From Candidatus Zixiibacteriota bacterium (GTDB taxonomy: Bacteria; Zixibacteria; MSB-5A5; GN15; PGXB01), in NCBI GenBank assembly GCA_030591405.1, contig JAUVBC010000187.1, forward strand, positions 1-5,094: a stretch of DNA of 5,094 nucleotides, in the 5' to 3' direction. Shown here in pieces: positions 1-5,094 of this stretch (positions are counted from its first letter, which is position 1; every line of letters starts with the position of its first letter). The notes beneath the pieces were generated by a model. It was not told the origin of the DNA, made no database searches, and saw only the letters and a list, made by a program, of their open reading frames with translations. Both the position numbers and the translations under genes were made by a program.

Positions 1-282
1 ATGTATACCGATTGGGTAAATAAGAACAATATTACCGATAGAATAGATTTCTTAACAAAGGAAATTGAAAAGAATCCGGGTTATGTAGATCTTTATTATG
101 AGTTGGGCGTATGTTATTTACATCAATCCAAATTTGATTGGGAGCGAAGCACCGACTGTTTTAAAAAAGCATTAGAGATAAATCCCAAATTGAAAAAAGC
201 GCTCAGAGCCCGTGAACTTGCTGAAGATCAGTTCCTGAAATTATCCGATGCGGTTTTTGATATCTCGGACAAAAGCTTATGA
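1..282 (+). CDS. Small TPR-repeat protein, possibly 5'-truncated
   Basis: The 93-residue product holds one clear tetratricopeptide repeat at about residues 29-62. Its helix A carries the Y-x2-LG-x2-Y pattern (L35, G36, Y39) and its helix B reads FKKALEINP (54-62). A two-residue insertion sits between the helices, and Ser50 replaces the usual small alanine. Residues 12-26 (ending EKNP) look like helix B of a preceding repeat. The ATG is the first base of the window, so no ribosome binding site can be seen and this may be an internal methionine of a longer TPR protein. The stop overlaps the start of the kinase gene in an ATGA junction, so the two are probably translationally coupled. TPR domains mediate protein-protein contacts, and TPR proteins are common in exopolysaccharide export loci. 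A scaffolding role for the kinase or export complex is inference only. No signal peptide or membrane segment is visible. Confidence 0.7.
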   Translation: MYTDWVNKNNITDRIDFLTKEIEKNPGYVDLYYELGVCYLHQSKFDWERSTDCFKKALEINPKLKKALRARELAEDQFLKLSDAVFDISDKSL

Positions 283-1001
283 GTGGGGCTGTTTTGACCG
301 AAAAATCAAAATTAATTTCTATCCAGGACGTTTTCAATCCGGAATCTCCGGAATCTACCGAGTTCCGCAGAATTCTGCTTAATCTTGATAAATCAAAAAA
401 GGGTGGCAATAAACAGGTAATCCTGATAACTTCGGCCACTTTGAGCGAAGGGAAGTCGATGACTTCATCATTTTTGGCCATGACGTCGGCATCATACAAA
501 AACAGTAAAACACTTTTGATTGATTTTGATTTAAGAAGACCAACAATTCACAAGCTTTTTGGTGTGAATCGTGTCGGCGGTATATCAGAAATTATACTCA
601 ATGATCTTGCTCCCAAAAAAGCTGTCAAGCCAACCAATTTGGATAAACTCGATTTGTTGACTGCTGGAAAATTTGCTGACAATATTTCGGAACTAGTCAA
701 AGTATCTAACGTTCATCGAATTATTGAGGAAATGAAATTTTATTATGATACTATTATCGTTGATTCGCCGCCTCTGATTCCGGTAATGGACACCTTAATT
801 TTTGTCGAGGAATTTGACGCCGTTTTACTTGTGGTTAAGGCCGGAGTTACCCAAAGAGCAATCGTGAGCCGGGCTCGCGATCTGTTGGCCAATCATAATG
901 GGAAGCTGGTTGGTGTTATAATGAATAATATGACGAACTCGCTGCCCTACTATTATAACCAAAATTATTATGGCTATAATTATAAATCTTCGGAAAAGTG
1001 A
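279..1001 (+). CDS. BY-kinase (CpsD/CapB/Wzc C-terminal type) tyrosine autokinase
   Basis: The 240-residue product has all the landmarks of a bacterial tyrosine kinase. Walker A is ATLSEGKS at residues 53-60 (Lys59), where the family usually has PGEGKS. Walker A' is LLIDFDLRRP at 79-88 (Asp82, Asp84), and Walker B is IIVDSPP at 159-165 (Asp162). The tail at 224-235 has seven tyrosines (224, 225, 226, 230, 231, 233, 235), the usual autophosphorylation cluster. There is no membrane segment, so this is the split, cytoplasmic form that needs a separate Wzz/CpsC-type membrane activator, probably encoded upstream. In the known family, cycles of autophosphorylation and dephosphorylation control polysaccharide polymerisation and export. 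The N-terminal E-x2-R-x2-R oligomerisation motif looks degenerate: around residues 27-33 only Arg30 lines up. The start overlaps the TPR gene stop, with a weak GGA eight bases upstream. The deacetylase gene that follows fits an XrtA-type exopolysaccharide locus. MinD/ParA proteins share the fold but lack the tyrosine tail. Confidence 0.92.
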   Translation: MSGAVLTEKSKLISIQDVFNPESPESTEFRRILLNLDKSKKGGNKQVILITSATLSEGKSMTSSFLAMTSASYKNSKTLLIDFDLRRPTIHKLFGVNRVGGISEIILNDLAPKKAVKPTNLDKLDLLTAGKFADNISELVKVSNVHRIIEEMKFYYDTIIVDSPPLIPVMDTLIFVEEFDAVLLVVKAGVTQRAIVSRARDLLANHNGKLVGVIMNNMTNSLPYYYNQNYYGYNYKSSEK

Positions 1002-1033
1002 TGTCTTCGACCAGTCAAGTATTAGAAAATTAA
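1001..1033 (+). other. Possible 10-codon coupling mini-ORF
   Basis: The last base of the kinase stop begins an ATG (TGATG junction) that opens a 10-codon frame, MSSTSQVLEN, ending in TAA at 1031-1033. A weak GGA lies at 992-994, six bases before this ATG. The frame is the same as that of the deacetylase, whose ATG at 1040 is six bases past the TAA and has no Shine-Dalgarno of its own. This could be a relay that hands ribosomes from the kinase to the deacetylase, or an old deacetylase start lost to a stop codon. Chance is also possible at this length. Confidence 0.25.
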
Positions 1034-1039
1034 TTTATT

Positions 1040-1903
1040 ATGTTTACTAATATTTTAACAGTTGATCTGGAAGATTGGTTTGTCGTTGAGAATTTAAAAC
1101 AAAATGTAAGTTCCGATCAGTGGGATCAATTACCATCAAGAATTGAAAATACCACCCGTCGCCTGCTTGAAATGTTCGACAATTATAATGTTCGGGCAAC
1201 ATTTTTTGTTCTTGGTTGGATAGCTGAAAGATCGCCCAATTTGATTAATGAAATTGCCGGGCTTGGTCATGAAGTTGCCTGTCACAGTTTTAGCCACACG
1301 CGGGTCGATCAGCTTGGCGAAGAAGCATTCAGGGATGACACGCGACGCGCAATGGATGCCATCACCAAGGCTACCGGTATTATACCAATAGGTTATCGAG
1401 CGCCGAGTTGGTCAATTAACTCATCGATTCCATGGGCCTTTGAAGTTCTGGCCGAACTAGGATTTAAATATGATTCATCAATTTTTCCGATAAAGCATGA
1501 TATTTATGGCGAATCATCGGCTCCCCGTAGAATATTCAGGAAGAAACTGGAAAGCGGGCGATCCATTTTTGAGATACCGGCTTCAACAATCAAATTTTTT
1601 GGAAAAAATTTGCCGGTTTGCGGCGGCGGATATTTGAGGCATTCGCCATATTGGTACACAGCCAAAATGATCAGAAAGCTAAACAAAGATAATCAACCGG
1701 CCGTAGTATATATGCATCCCTGGGAAATCGATGAGGAGCAGCCGCGGGTGGAAGGATTGAGTATGTTTCAGAAATTCAGGCAGTATGGCTCAATATCGAT
1801 TCTGCGAAAAAAAATTGAAAAATTGCTTGGGGAATTTGATTTTATCACAGCGGCTGATTATATTAATATAGTTGCTAGAAGAAAGATAGGATTTGAAAAA
1901 TGA
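1040..1903 (+). CDS. XrtA-type polysaccharide deacetylase (NodB fold)
   Basis: The 287-residue product belongs to the carbohydrate esterase family 4 / NodB superfamily and resembles the XrtA/PEP-CTERM-locus branch (TIGR03006-like). Motif 1 is TVDLEDW (7-13; Asp9, Glu11, Asp12), replacing the classical TFDDG. TFFVLGW is at 54-60. The metal-binding motif HSFSH is at 82-86 (His82, His86). Motif 3 is YRAPSWSI at 119-126, the glycine-rich PVCGGGYLR is at 192-200, and the closing MHPWEID at 225-231 carries the catalytic-type His226. All expected metal and catalytic residues are present, so it should be active. The family removes N- or O-acetyl groups from polysaccharide; the exact substrate here is unknown. 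No signal peptide is seen, which is typical of this branch. There is no Shine-Dalgarno before the ATG, and an in-frame TAA two codons upstream fixes 1040 as the first possible ATG. The end overlaps the DUF362 gene by ATGA, and the kinase lies upstream. Confidence 0.93.
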   Translation: MFTNILTVDLEDWFVVENLKQNVSSDQWDQLPSRIENTTRRLLEMFDNYNVRATFFVLGWIAERSPNLINEIAGLGHEVACHSFSHTRVDQLGEEAFRDDTRRAMDAITKATGIIPIGYRAPSWSINSSIPWAFEVLAELGFKYDSSIFPIKHDIYGESSAPRRIFRKKLESGRSIFEIPASTIKFFGKNLPVCGGGYLRHSPYWYTAKMIRKLNKDNQPAVVYMHPWEIDEEQPRVEGLSMFQKFRQYGSISILRKKIEKLLGEFDFITAADYINIVARRKIGFEK

Positions 1904-2988
1904 ACGCAAATGGAAAAGTTGCCGTATTAAAAACCGATTCAGCAAATATCTTAAATGATTACAGGAAATTGCTTGAGTTGGTTGATTATAAATCAATTCT
2001 GGATTTTGACAAAGAAGTCATAATAAAACTAAATTTATCCTGGACAAAATATTTTCCGGCCTGTTCTTCTCAACCATGGCAGGTTGAAGGAGTTGTTAAG
2101 ACATTTACCGAAGACGGGTTTCCTCTCGATAAAATTGTGCCGGTTGAAAATAAAACGGTTGTTACTAACCCGATTAAGGGTGCGCAAAATAATCTCTGGA
2201 TGCCAATCTTAAAAAAGTATGGTCTCGGTTTTACACCGCTGCCGGATGTCGAGTGGACTGTCTATAATTTTAAAGAAAAGCTAATGAAGCTAAATGATAT
2301 ATTTCCGGAGGGAATTCAGATTCCAAAGATGTATATTGGCAAACAGATCGTTCATCTTCCGACGGTGAAGACGCATGGTCACTCAACAACAACTGGCGCT
2401 ATAAAAAATTCTTTTGGCGGGTTGCTTAAAGAGGTCCGTCATTACGCACATAAATATATGCATGAGGTTCTGGTTGATCTGATGATTATGCAAAAAGAGC
2501 TTCATCCCAATATTTTGGCGGTAATGGACGGCACTGTTTGCGGAGATGGTGCCGGGCCAAGAACAATGATTCCCCGTTCAAAAAACTTCATTCTTGCTTC
2601 GAGTGATTCGGTCGCGATCGATTCGATTGCGGCAAAAATGATGGGCTTTGATCCGATGAGCATTCCTTATATCAGAATGTGTCATGAACGCGGACTCGGG
2701 ATCGGAGAACCTTCTGAGATAGAAATAGTTGGATATGATGTCTCAAAGGTAGATTTTGGATTCAAAACCAAACGTTCTTTTGTTATTTGGGGAGACCAGC
2801 TTTTGCGCAAGGGACCGCTCAGGTTTCTGGAAAAAATTGCTTTGCATTCTCCGCTGGTTGTCTGGGCTCCCATGGCCAGTAATATTTATCATGACTGGTT
2901 GTGGTATCCCACTGTGGGAAAATCAATAATAAAGGATTTTTCAACGACCGAGTGGGGACAATTGTTTAAAAAGTATAAGAATTCCTAA
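1900..2988 (+). CDS. DUF362 family protein, function unknown
   Basis: The 362-residue product matches the DUF362 (PF04015) pattern along most of its length. It has an N-terminal KVAVLKT (6-12) and IIKLNLSW (41-48). The hallmark HLPTVKTHGHSTTTGAIKNS runs from 152 to 171 and is followed by FGGLL. Then come ILAVMDGTVCGDGAGP (205-220) and ASSDSVAIDSIAAKMMGFDP (233-252). Many DUF362 proteins carry a 4Fe-4S ferredoxin domain; this one has only three cysteines (55, 214, 261), far apart, so no such cluster is present. The C-terminal part from about 286 onward is rich in aromatic residues (YHDWLWYP at 330-337) and may be subfamily-specific. No signal peptide or clear membrane helix is visible. The start overlaps the deacetylase stop (ATGA), and AGGA lies eight bases upstream, so co-expression with the exopolysaccharide genes is likely. 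The reaction is not known. A role in glycan modification or precursor supply rests on gene position only. Confidence 0.85.
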   Translation: MNANGKVAVLKTDSANILNDYRKLLELVDYKSILDFDKEVIIKLNLSWTKYFPACSSQPWQVEGVVKTFTEDGFPLDKIVPVENKTVVTNPIKGAQNNLWMPILKKYGLGFTPLPDVEWTVYNFKEKLMKLNDIFPEGIQIPKMYIGKQIVHLPTVKTHGHSTTTGAIKNSFGGLLKEVRHYAHKYMHEVLVDLMIMQKELHPNILAVMDGTVCGDGAGPRTMIPRSKNFILASSDSVAIDSIAAKMMGFDPMSIPYIRMCHERGLGIGEPSEIEIVGYDVSKVDFGFKTKRSFVIWGDQLLRKGPLRFLEKIALHSPLVVWAPMASNIYHDWLWYPTVGKSIIKDFSTTEWGQLFKKYKNS

Positions 2989-3091
2989 GTTTTTACCATT
3001 TTTAATTTTAGTAAAGAAAAAACAGTTATATATTGACTATCGGTGTATAATTTATAAATATTTGGAAAACAAGAATATTGGAGGAGATAAG
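2989..3091 (+). promoter_or_regulatory. AT-rich spacer with candidate promoter
   Basis: This spacer separates the exopolysaccharide unit from the secreted-protein gene. It contains a perfect TATAAT at 3046-3051, which would place a transcription start near 3058. A TTGACT at 3033-3038 looks like a -35 box but is only seven bases from that TATAAT. Paired instead with TATAAA at 3053-3058, it gives a 14-base spacer, also too short. No good -35 lies 16-18 bases upstream of TATAAT. AT-rich DNA produces such boxes by chance, so the promoter is a candidate only. No convincing terminator is seen after 2988. Confidence 0.35.
3080..3086 (+). promoter_or_regulatory. Strong Shine-Dalgarno that sets the start at 3092
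   Basis: GGAGGAG ends five bases before the ATG at 3092. A longer reading from a TTG at 3062 is open in the same frame, but it would place this ribosome binding site inside the coding region and put ten hydrophilic residues ahead of the signal peptide. The ATG at 3092 is therefore preferred. Confidence 0.85.
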
Positions 3092-3784
3092 ATGTTTAAA
3101 AGGCTATTGATTACCTTTATCGTTTTGGTGTTGGCCGTTAATATTGCCGGTGCCAGAAAAACAAGCAAGGCAGGTAAAATTGCAGGCGGTATTTATACCG
3201 ATGCCAAGTTTAATTTTAGTTTCAGTATTGGTGATGATTGGAACACTTCGGTAAAAAAAGGAAAAAAGCCGGTTCGAATTACTCTTATTAAAAAGGAGTA
3301 TGATATTCCAATGCAATTCCAGCGTTCGCCGACCTATACAACGATTCCAAAAATTACAGTTTTTGCCGATACCTCATCTTTGGGTTTAAAACAGTTTGTC
3401 GATTCTTTACTTGACGATAAATATAAATCTTCCCAGAAAAAAGCTATTATGGCCGAATTTAAGTTGCTGTATGGTGACTTTACTTCCAAAAAGAATTCAA
3501 AGAAAGTAATTGGTGATTTGGTCGGCCATAAGATTTCGGGCGAACAGAAATATTTAGTCAGGGTTTCTTCGGCTGGCGCCGGTGGCGATGAAATGGCTGG
3601 CTCCTTTGGAGATTATGATGTGGTTTCCGATTTTTATGCAGGTTCAGTCTTTTTTGCAAAGCACGGAAATACAATTGTTATGATGCATTTTATATGCGAA
3701 TCAAGATATTTTGAAATGCTGGATCTTGATTTTGAAAAAATAATCAAGACCTTCAAATTTGGTGAATCTAAGGATAAAGAATAA
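3092..3784 (+). CDS. Secreted protein of unknown function with N-terminal signal peptide
   Basis: From the ATG at 3092 the product is 230 residues. It begins with a textbook Sec signal peptide: positive MFKR, a hydrophobic core at about 5-18, and an AGA (19-21) signal peptidase I site, with cleavage expected before Arg22. There is no lipobox cysteine, so it is not a lipoprotein. The mature part is lysine-rich. It opens with GGIYTDAKFNFSFSIGDDW (32-50), which resembles the start of PsbP/Mog1-like domains (Y-x-D, a hydrophobic strand, then a GDDW-type turn). It ends with FEKIIKTFKF (214-223), also common at the end of such domains. That assignment is weak and rests on pattern only. The single cysteine at 202 rules out an internal disulfide. 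No enzyme motif or C-terminal sorting signal is present. It has its own strong ribosome binding site and a possible promoter, so it may be expressed apart from the upstream operon. A periplasmic or extracellular location is likely. Confidence 0.85.
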   Translation: MFKRLLITFIVLVLAVNIAGARKTSKAGKIAGGIYTDAKFNFSFSIGDDWNTSVKKGKKPVRITLIKKEYDIPMQFQRSPTYTTIPKITVFADTSSLGLKQFVDSLLDDKYKSSQKKAIMAEFKLLYGDFTSKKNSKKVIGDLVGHKISGEQKYLVRVSSAGAGGDEMAGSFGDYDVVSDFYAGSVFFAKHGNTIVMMHFICESRYFEMLDLDFEKIIKTFKFGESKDKE

Positions 3785-3799
3785 AAATTGAATGTTAAA

Positions 3800-3847
3800 C
3801 CGTCTGATTAGTTTTATTAATTGGAATTAATAATTAAACACGGGCGG
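3800..3847 (+). promoter_or_regulatory. Nested inverted repeats in the leader ahead of lapA
   Basis: The 97-base spacer between the secreted-protein gene and lapA contains two nested inverted repeats. The outer arms, CCGTCTG (3800-3806) and CGGGCGG (3841-3847), pair over seven positions including two G-U pairs, so they work as RNA rather than as a DNA palindrome. Inside them lies the 9-base perfect palindrome annotated separately. An alternative inner pairing joins GTTT (3811-3814) with AAAC (3836-3839). No U-tract follows the outer stem, so this is not a standard intrinsic terminator. It could be a structured mRNA leader, a 3' stabilising hairpin for the upstream gene, or chance. Confidence 0.35.
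3814..3833. repeat. Perfect 9-bp inverted repeat with GG centre
   Basis: The arms TTATTAATT (3814-3822) and AATTAATAA (3825-3833) are exact reverse complements separated by GG. With only A and T in the arms and a two-base centre it would be a poor RNA hairpin, but it has the size and symmetry of a dimeric regulator's operator. It lies about 50 bases before the lapA start. AT-rich spacers make such symmetry by chance fairly often, so function is unproven. Confidence 0.5.
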
Positions 3848-3865
3848 CTTAAAATATTAATGAAC

Positions 3866-3877
3866 CCTCCAAGGAGG
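3866..3877 (+). promoter_or_regulatory. Near-ideal lapA Shine-Dalgarno with adjacent anti-Shine-Dalgarno
   Basis: AAGGAGG at 3871-3877 is a near-perfect ribosome binding site four bases before the lapA ATG at 3882. Directly before it lies CCTCC (3866-3870), the complement of GGAGG. A four-base stem (CCTC/GAGG) with a CAAG loop could form and partly hide the site. The stem is short, so any effect on its own would be modest. No good -35/-10 pair is seen nearby; TATTAA at 3855-3860 is a lone -10-like box. Confidence 0.7.
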
Positions 3878-3881
3878 AAAT

Positions 3882-4217
3882 ATGTGGGTTTTTAGATCCT
3901 TTCTTATATTGGTGATTATTGGTATCATTCTTGGTTTTGCACTGTCGAATAGCGGGTTGGAACAGAAGGTCGATATTAATCTTATTTGGGCCCAAAGATA
4001 TGATGTCCCGGTATTAACGGTAGTTCTCTGGTCGTTTATTCTGGGAGCGCTGGTATCATGGTTGCTGTTTGTTTCTGTCTATCTTAAACAATCGACGCAG
4101 TTAAATAAAGCTAACCGGGAGATAAAGGGTTACAAAGATGAGGTTACGGCATTGAGAAACAGGCCTATTGAGGAGACAAAAAACCTGCTTGATAAAAAGA
4201 ACGGTCTCAGGGAGTAG
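3882..4217 (+). CDS. lapA: LapA-family inner membrane protein (DUF1049)
   Basis: The 111-residue product has the LapA (PF06305) layout. A first membrane helix at about residues 5-22 is followed by a conserved-type asparagine (Asn23). A short loop of about 20 residues contains VDINLIWAQ (30-38), and a second helix at about 44-67 includes LGALVSWLL. A cytoplasmic charged tail of about 45 residues follows, probably coiled-coil at 70-93. In E. coli LapA (YciS) sits in the inner membrane and acts with LapB in lipopolysaccharide assembly. The strong ribosome binding site supports the start. The stop is three bases from the next ATG, and the next gene is a LapB homologue, which makes this assignment much firmer than the short sequence alone would. 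Fusions and lone LapA-domain proteins exist elsewhere, but the pair order here matches E. coli. Confidence 0.85.
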   Translation: MWVFRSFLILVIIGIILGFALSNSGLEQKVDINLIWAQRYDVPVLTVVLWSFILGALVSWLLFVSVYLKQSTQLNKANREIKGYKDEVTALRNRPIEETKNLLDKKNGLRE

Positions 4218-4220
4218 CGA

Positions 4221-5094
4221 ATGGAAACATTATTTATTGTCTTTCTTCTGGCTATTCTGGCTTTGATAATTATTTATTTTTATTTAGATAAATATCGTAA
4301 AGAAAAAAAAGGGAAGGACCCGCAGCCTTATATTGAGGGATTGAGAGCTCTTTTGGAGGGCAAGGACGAACTGGCTTTTAGCAAATTTCGTGAGGTTGTT
4401 TCAGAAGACAGCTCCAATATCGACGCCTATATCCGAATCGGCAATATTCTCCGCAAGTATGAAAAATTTGAAAATGCCCTGCAGGTTCACAAAGATTTGA
4501 CTTTAAGGCACGGCTTAGATAATTCTCAAAAAGTGACCGTTCTTGATTCGGTGGCCGAAGATCAAATGAAATTAAACAATTATCAAGCAGCCAAAGATGC
4601 CCTGCTTGAGGCTATCAGGAATGATGGCACAGACCTGCGTCTAACCAAGAAGCTGATCAGAGTTTTGCTAAAACTGGAAGATTGGGACGCGGCTTTCGAA
4701 ATTAAGCAGAAACTTGTCAAATCGTCAGCGGAAGAAAAAAATGATGGTAAGCTTGCAGTATATAAATTTTTTCAAGGACGTAAACTGTTTGATAAGAAGA
4801 AATATCATGATGCCCGCTTGGCTTTCAGAGAGGCAATTCATATTAGTTCAGGGTGTGTCCCGGCCTATATCTGGATTGGGGATTCATATGTTGCCGAGAA
4901 CAGGTTGAAGGATGCGGTGACGATTTGGAACGAGATGTTAAAGGCGGCCCCTGAGGATGCTTATCTTGTTCTGGAAAGGCTGGAAAAAACACTTTTTGAA
5001 TTGGGAAAATTCGGGGCGATCTCAGATATTTGTCGGGATATCCTATCAGTTTCAACTGATAACCTCGATGCCCGTCTAACGCTCGCTGAATATC
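4221..5094 (+). CDS. lapB: LapB (YciM)-like TPR protein, cut by the window end
   Basis: The frame runs from the ATG at 4221 to the window edge without a stop, giving 291 residues. GGGAG at 4210-4214 lies six bases upstream. A single N-terminal membrane anchor (residues 3-21) is followed by a basic stretch (KYRKEKKGK, 24-32) and then TPR units at roughly 37-66, 68-99, 105-138, 139-167, 180-210, 213-246 and 248-279. Features shared with E. coli LapB include the YIEGLRALL opening (37-45, compare YVAGVNFLL), GNILR (74-78, compare GNLFR), VHKDL (89-93, compare IHQTL) and the W155-centred repeat ending KLVK. In E. coli, LapB adapts LpxC for FtsH degradation and so limits lipopolysaccharide synthesis. 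The family ends in a rubredoxin-like metal-binding domain with four cysteines; E. coli LapB is 389 residues, so that part should lie just beyond the window and cannot be checked here. Confidence 0.88.
   Translation, partial: METLFIVFLLAILALIIIYFYLDKYRKEKKGKDPQPYIEGLRALLEGKDELAFSKFREVVSEDSSNIDAYIRIGNILRKYEKFENALQVHKDLTLRHGLDNSQKVTVLDSVAEDQMKLNNYQAAKDALLEAIRNDGTDLRLTKKLIRVLLKLEDWDAAFEIKQKLVKSSAEEKNDGKLAVYKFFQGRKLFDKKKYHDARLAFREAIHISSGCVPAYIWIGDSYVAENRLKDAVTIWNEMLKAAPEDAYLVLERLEKTLFELGKFGAISDICRDILSVSTDNLDARLTLAEY

Noticed and set aside
203..499. Reverse-strand reading frame over the kinase start
   Set aside because: It lies entirely opposite two well-supported + strand genes and shows no domain or ribosome binding site.
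2989..3023. Possible terminator after the DUF362 gene
   Set aside because: TTTTTAC (2990-2996) can pair with GTAAAGA (3011-3017), but the stem is almost all A-U with one G-U pair, the loop is 14 bases, and it is followed by A's rather than U's.
3033..3051. TTGACT plus TATAAT as a sigma-70 promoter
   Set aside because: The two boxes are only seven bases apart, far short of the usual 16-18, so they cannot act as a pair. Only the -10-like box is kept, as a weak candidate.
3053..3064. Bacteroidetes-type promoter element (TAnnTTTG)
   Set aside because: The TA and TTTG parts are present but with the wrong spacing, and the strong Shine-Dalgarno sites nearby do not fit typical Bacteroidetes leaders.
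3062..3091. Earlier TTG start for the secreted protein
   Set aside because: It would bury the strong Shine-Dalgarno at 3080-3086 inside the gene and add a hydrophilic leader before the signal peptide.
3743..3784. PEP-CTERM sorting signal at the end of the secreted protein
   Set aside because: The C-terminus is charged (ending GESKDKE) with no PEP motif, hydrophobic helix or terminal arginine cluster.
4714..4908. Short + strand frame inside the lapB-like gene
   Set aside because: It is out of frame with a long TPR-coding frame that covers the same bases, and the short product shows no family features.
4843..5055. Reverse-strand frame near the window end
   Set aside because: It is antisense to the TPR repeats of the LapB-like protein, and its low-complexity proline and serine content is what an antisense reading gives.

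Overview
The window is AT-rich bacterial chromosomal DNA with every recognisable gene on the + strand. A Gram-negative (diderm) host is suggested by a lapA-lapB pair, whose known role is in lipopolysaccharide assembly and its control. A bacterial tyrosine kinase followed by a deacetylase of the kind found in exosortase A (XrtA/PEP-CTERM) exopolysaccharide loci also points to a diderm. Strong Shine-Dalgarno sequences precede two genes. I cannot place the phylum from sequence alone; an uncultured or little-studied diderm lineage is an inference.

Positions 1-2988 form a tightly packed unit that looks like the downstream end of an exopolysaccharide operon. It holds a small TPR protein (1-282, possibly cut by the window edge), a cytoplasmic BY-kinase of the CpsD/Wzc-C type with a tyrosine-rich tail (279-1001), an XrtA-type polysaccharide deacetylase (1040-1903), and a DUF362 protein of unknown function (1900-2988). 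Two junctions are 4-base ATGA overlaps. The third has a 38-base gap holding a 10-codon mini-ORF that overlaps the kinase stop. The kinase would control chain length and export of a polymer, the deacetylase would trim acetyl groups from it, and the role of the DUF362 protein is open.

Positions 2989-3091 are an AT-rich spacer with a candidate -10 box. After it comes a gene for a secreted protein with a clear signal peptide and no confident family (3092-3784).

Positions 3785-3881 are a spacer with nested inverted repeats and an anti-Shine-Dalgarno sequence right beside a very strong Shine-Dalgarno. It leads into lapA (3882-4217) and lapB (4221 to beyond the window end). In E. coli these two proteins work in the inner membrane in lipopolysaccharide assembly and FtsH-dependent control of LpxC. 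The window therefore joins two cell-envelope modules, an exopolysaccharide module and a lipopolysaccharide-homeostasis module, with an unknown exported protein between them. No RNA genes, CRISPR arrays, insertion sequences or other mobile elements were seen.
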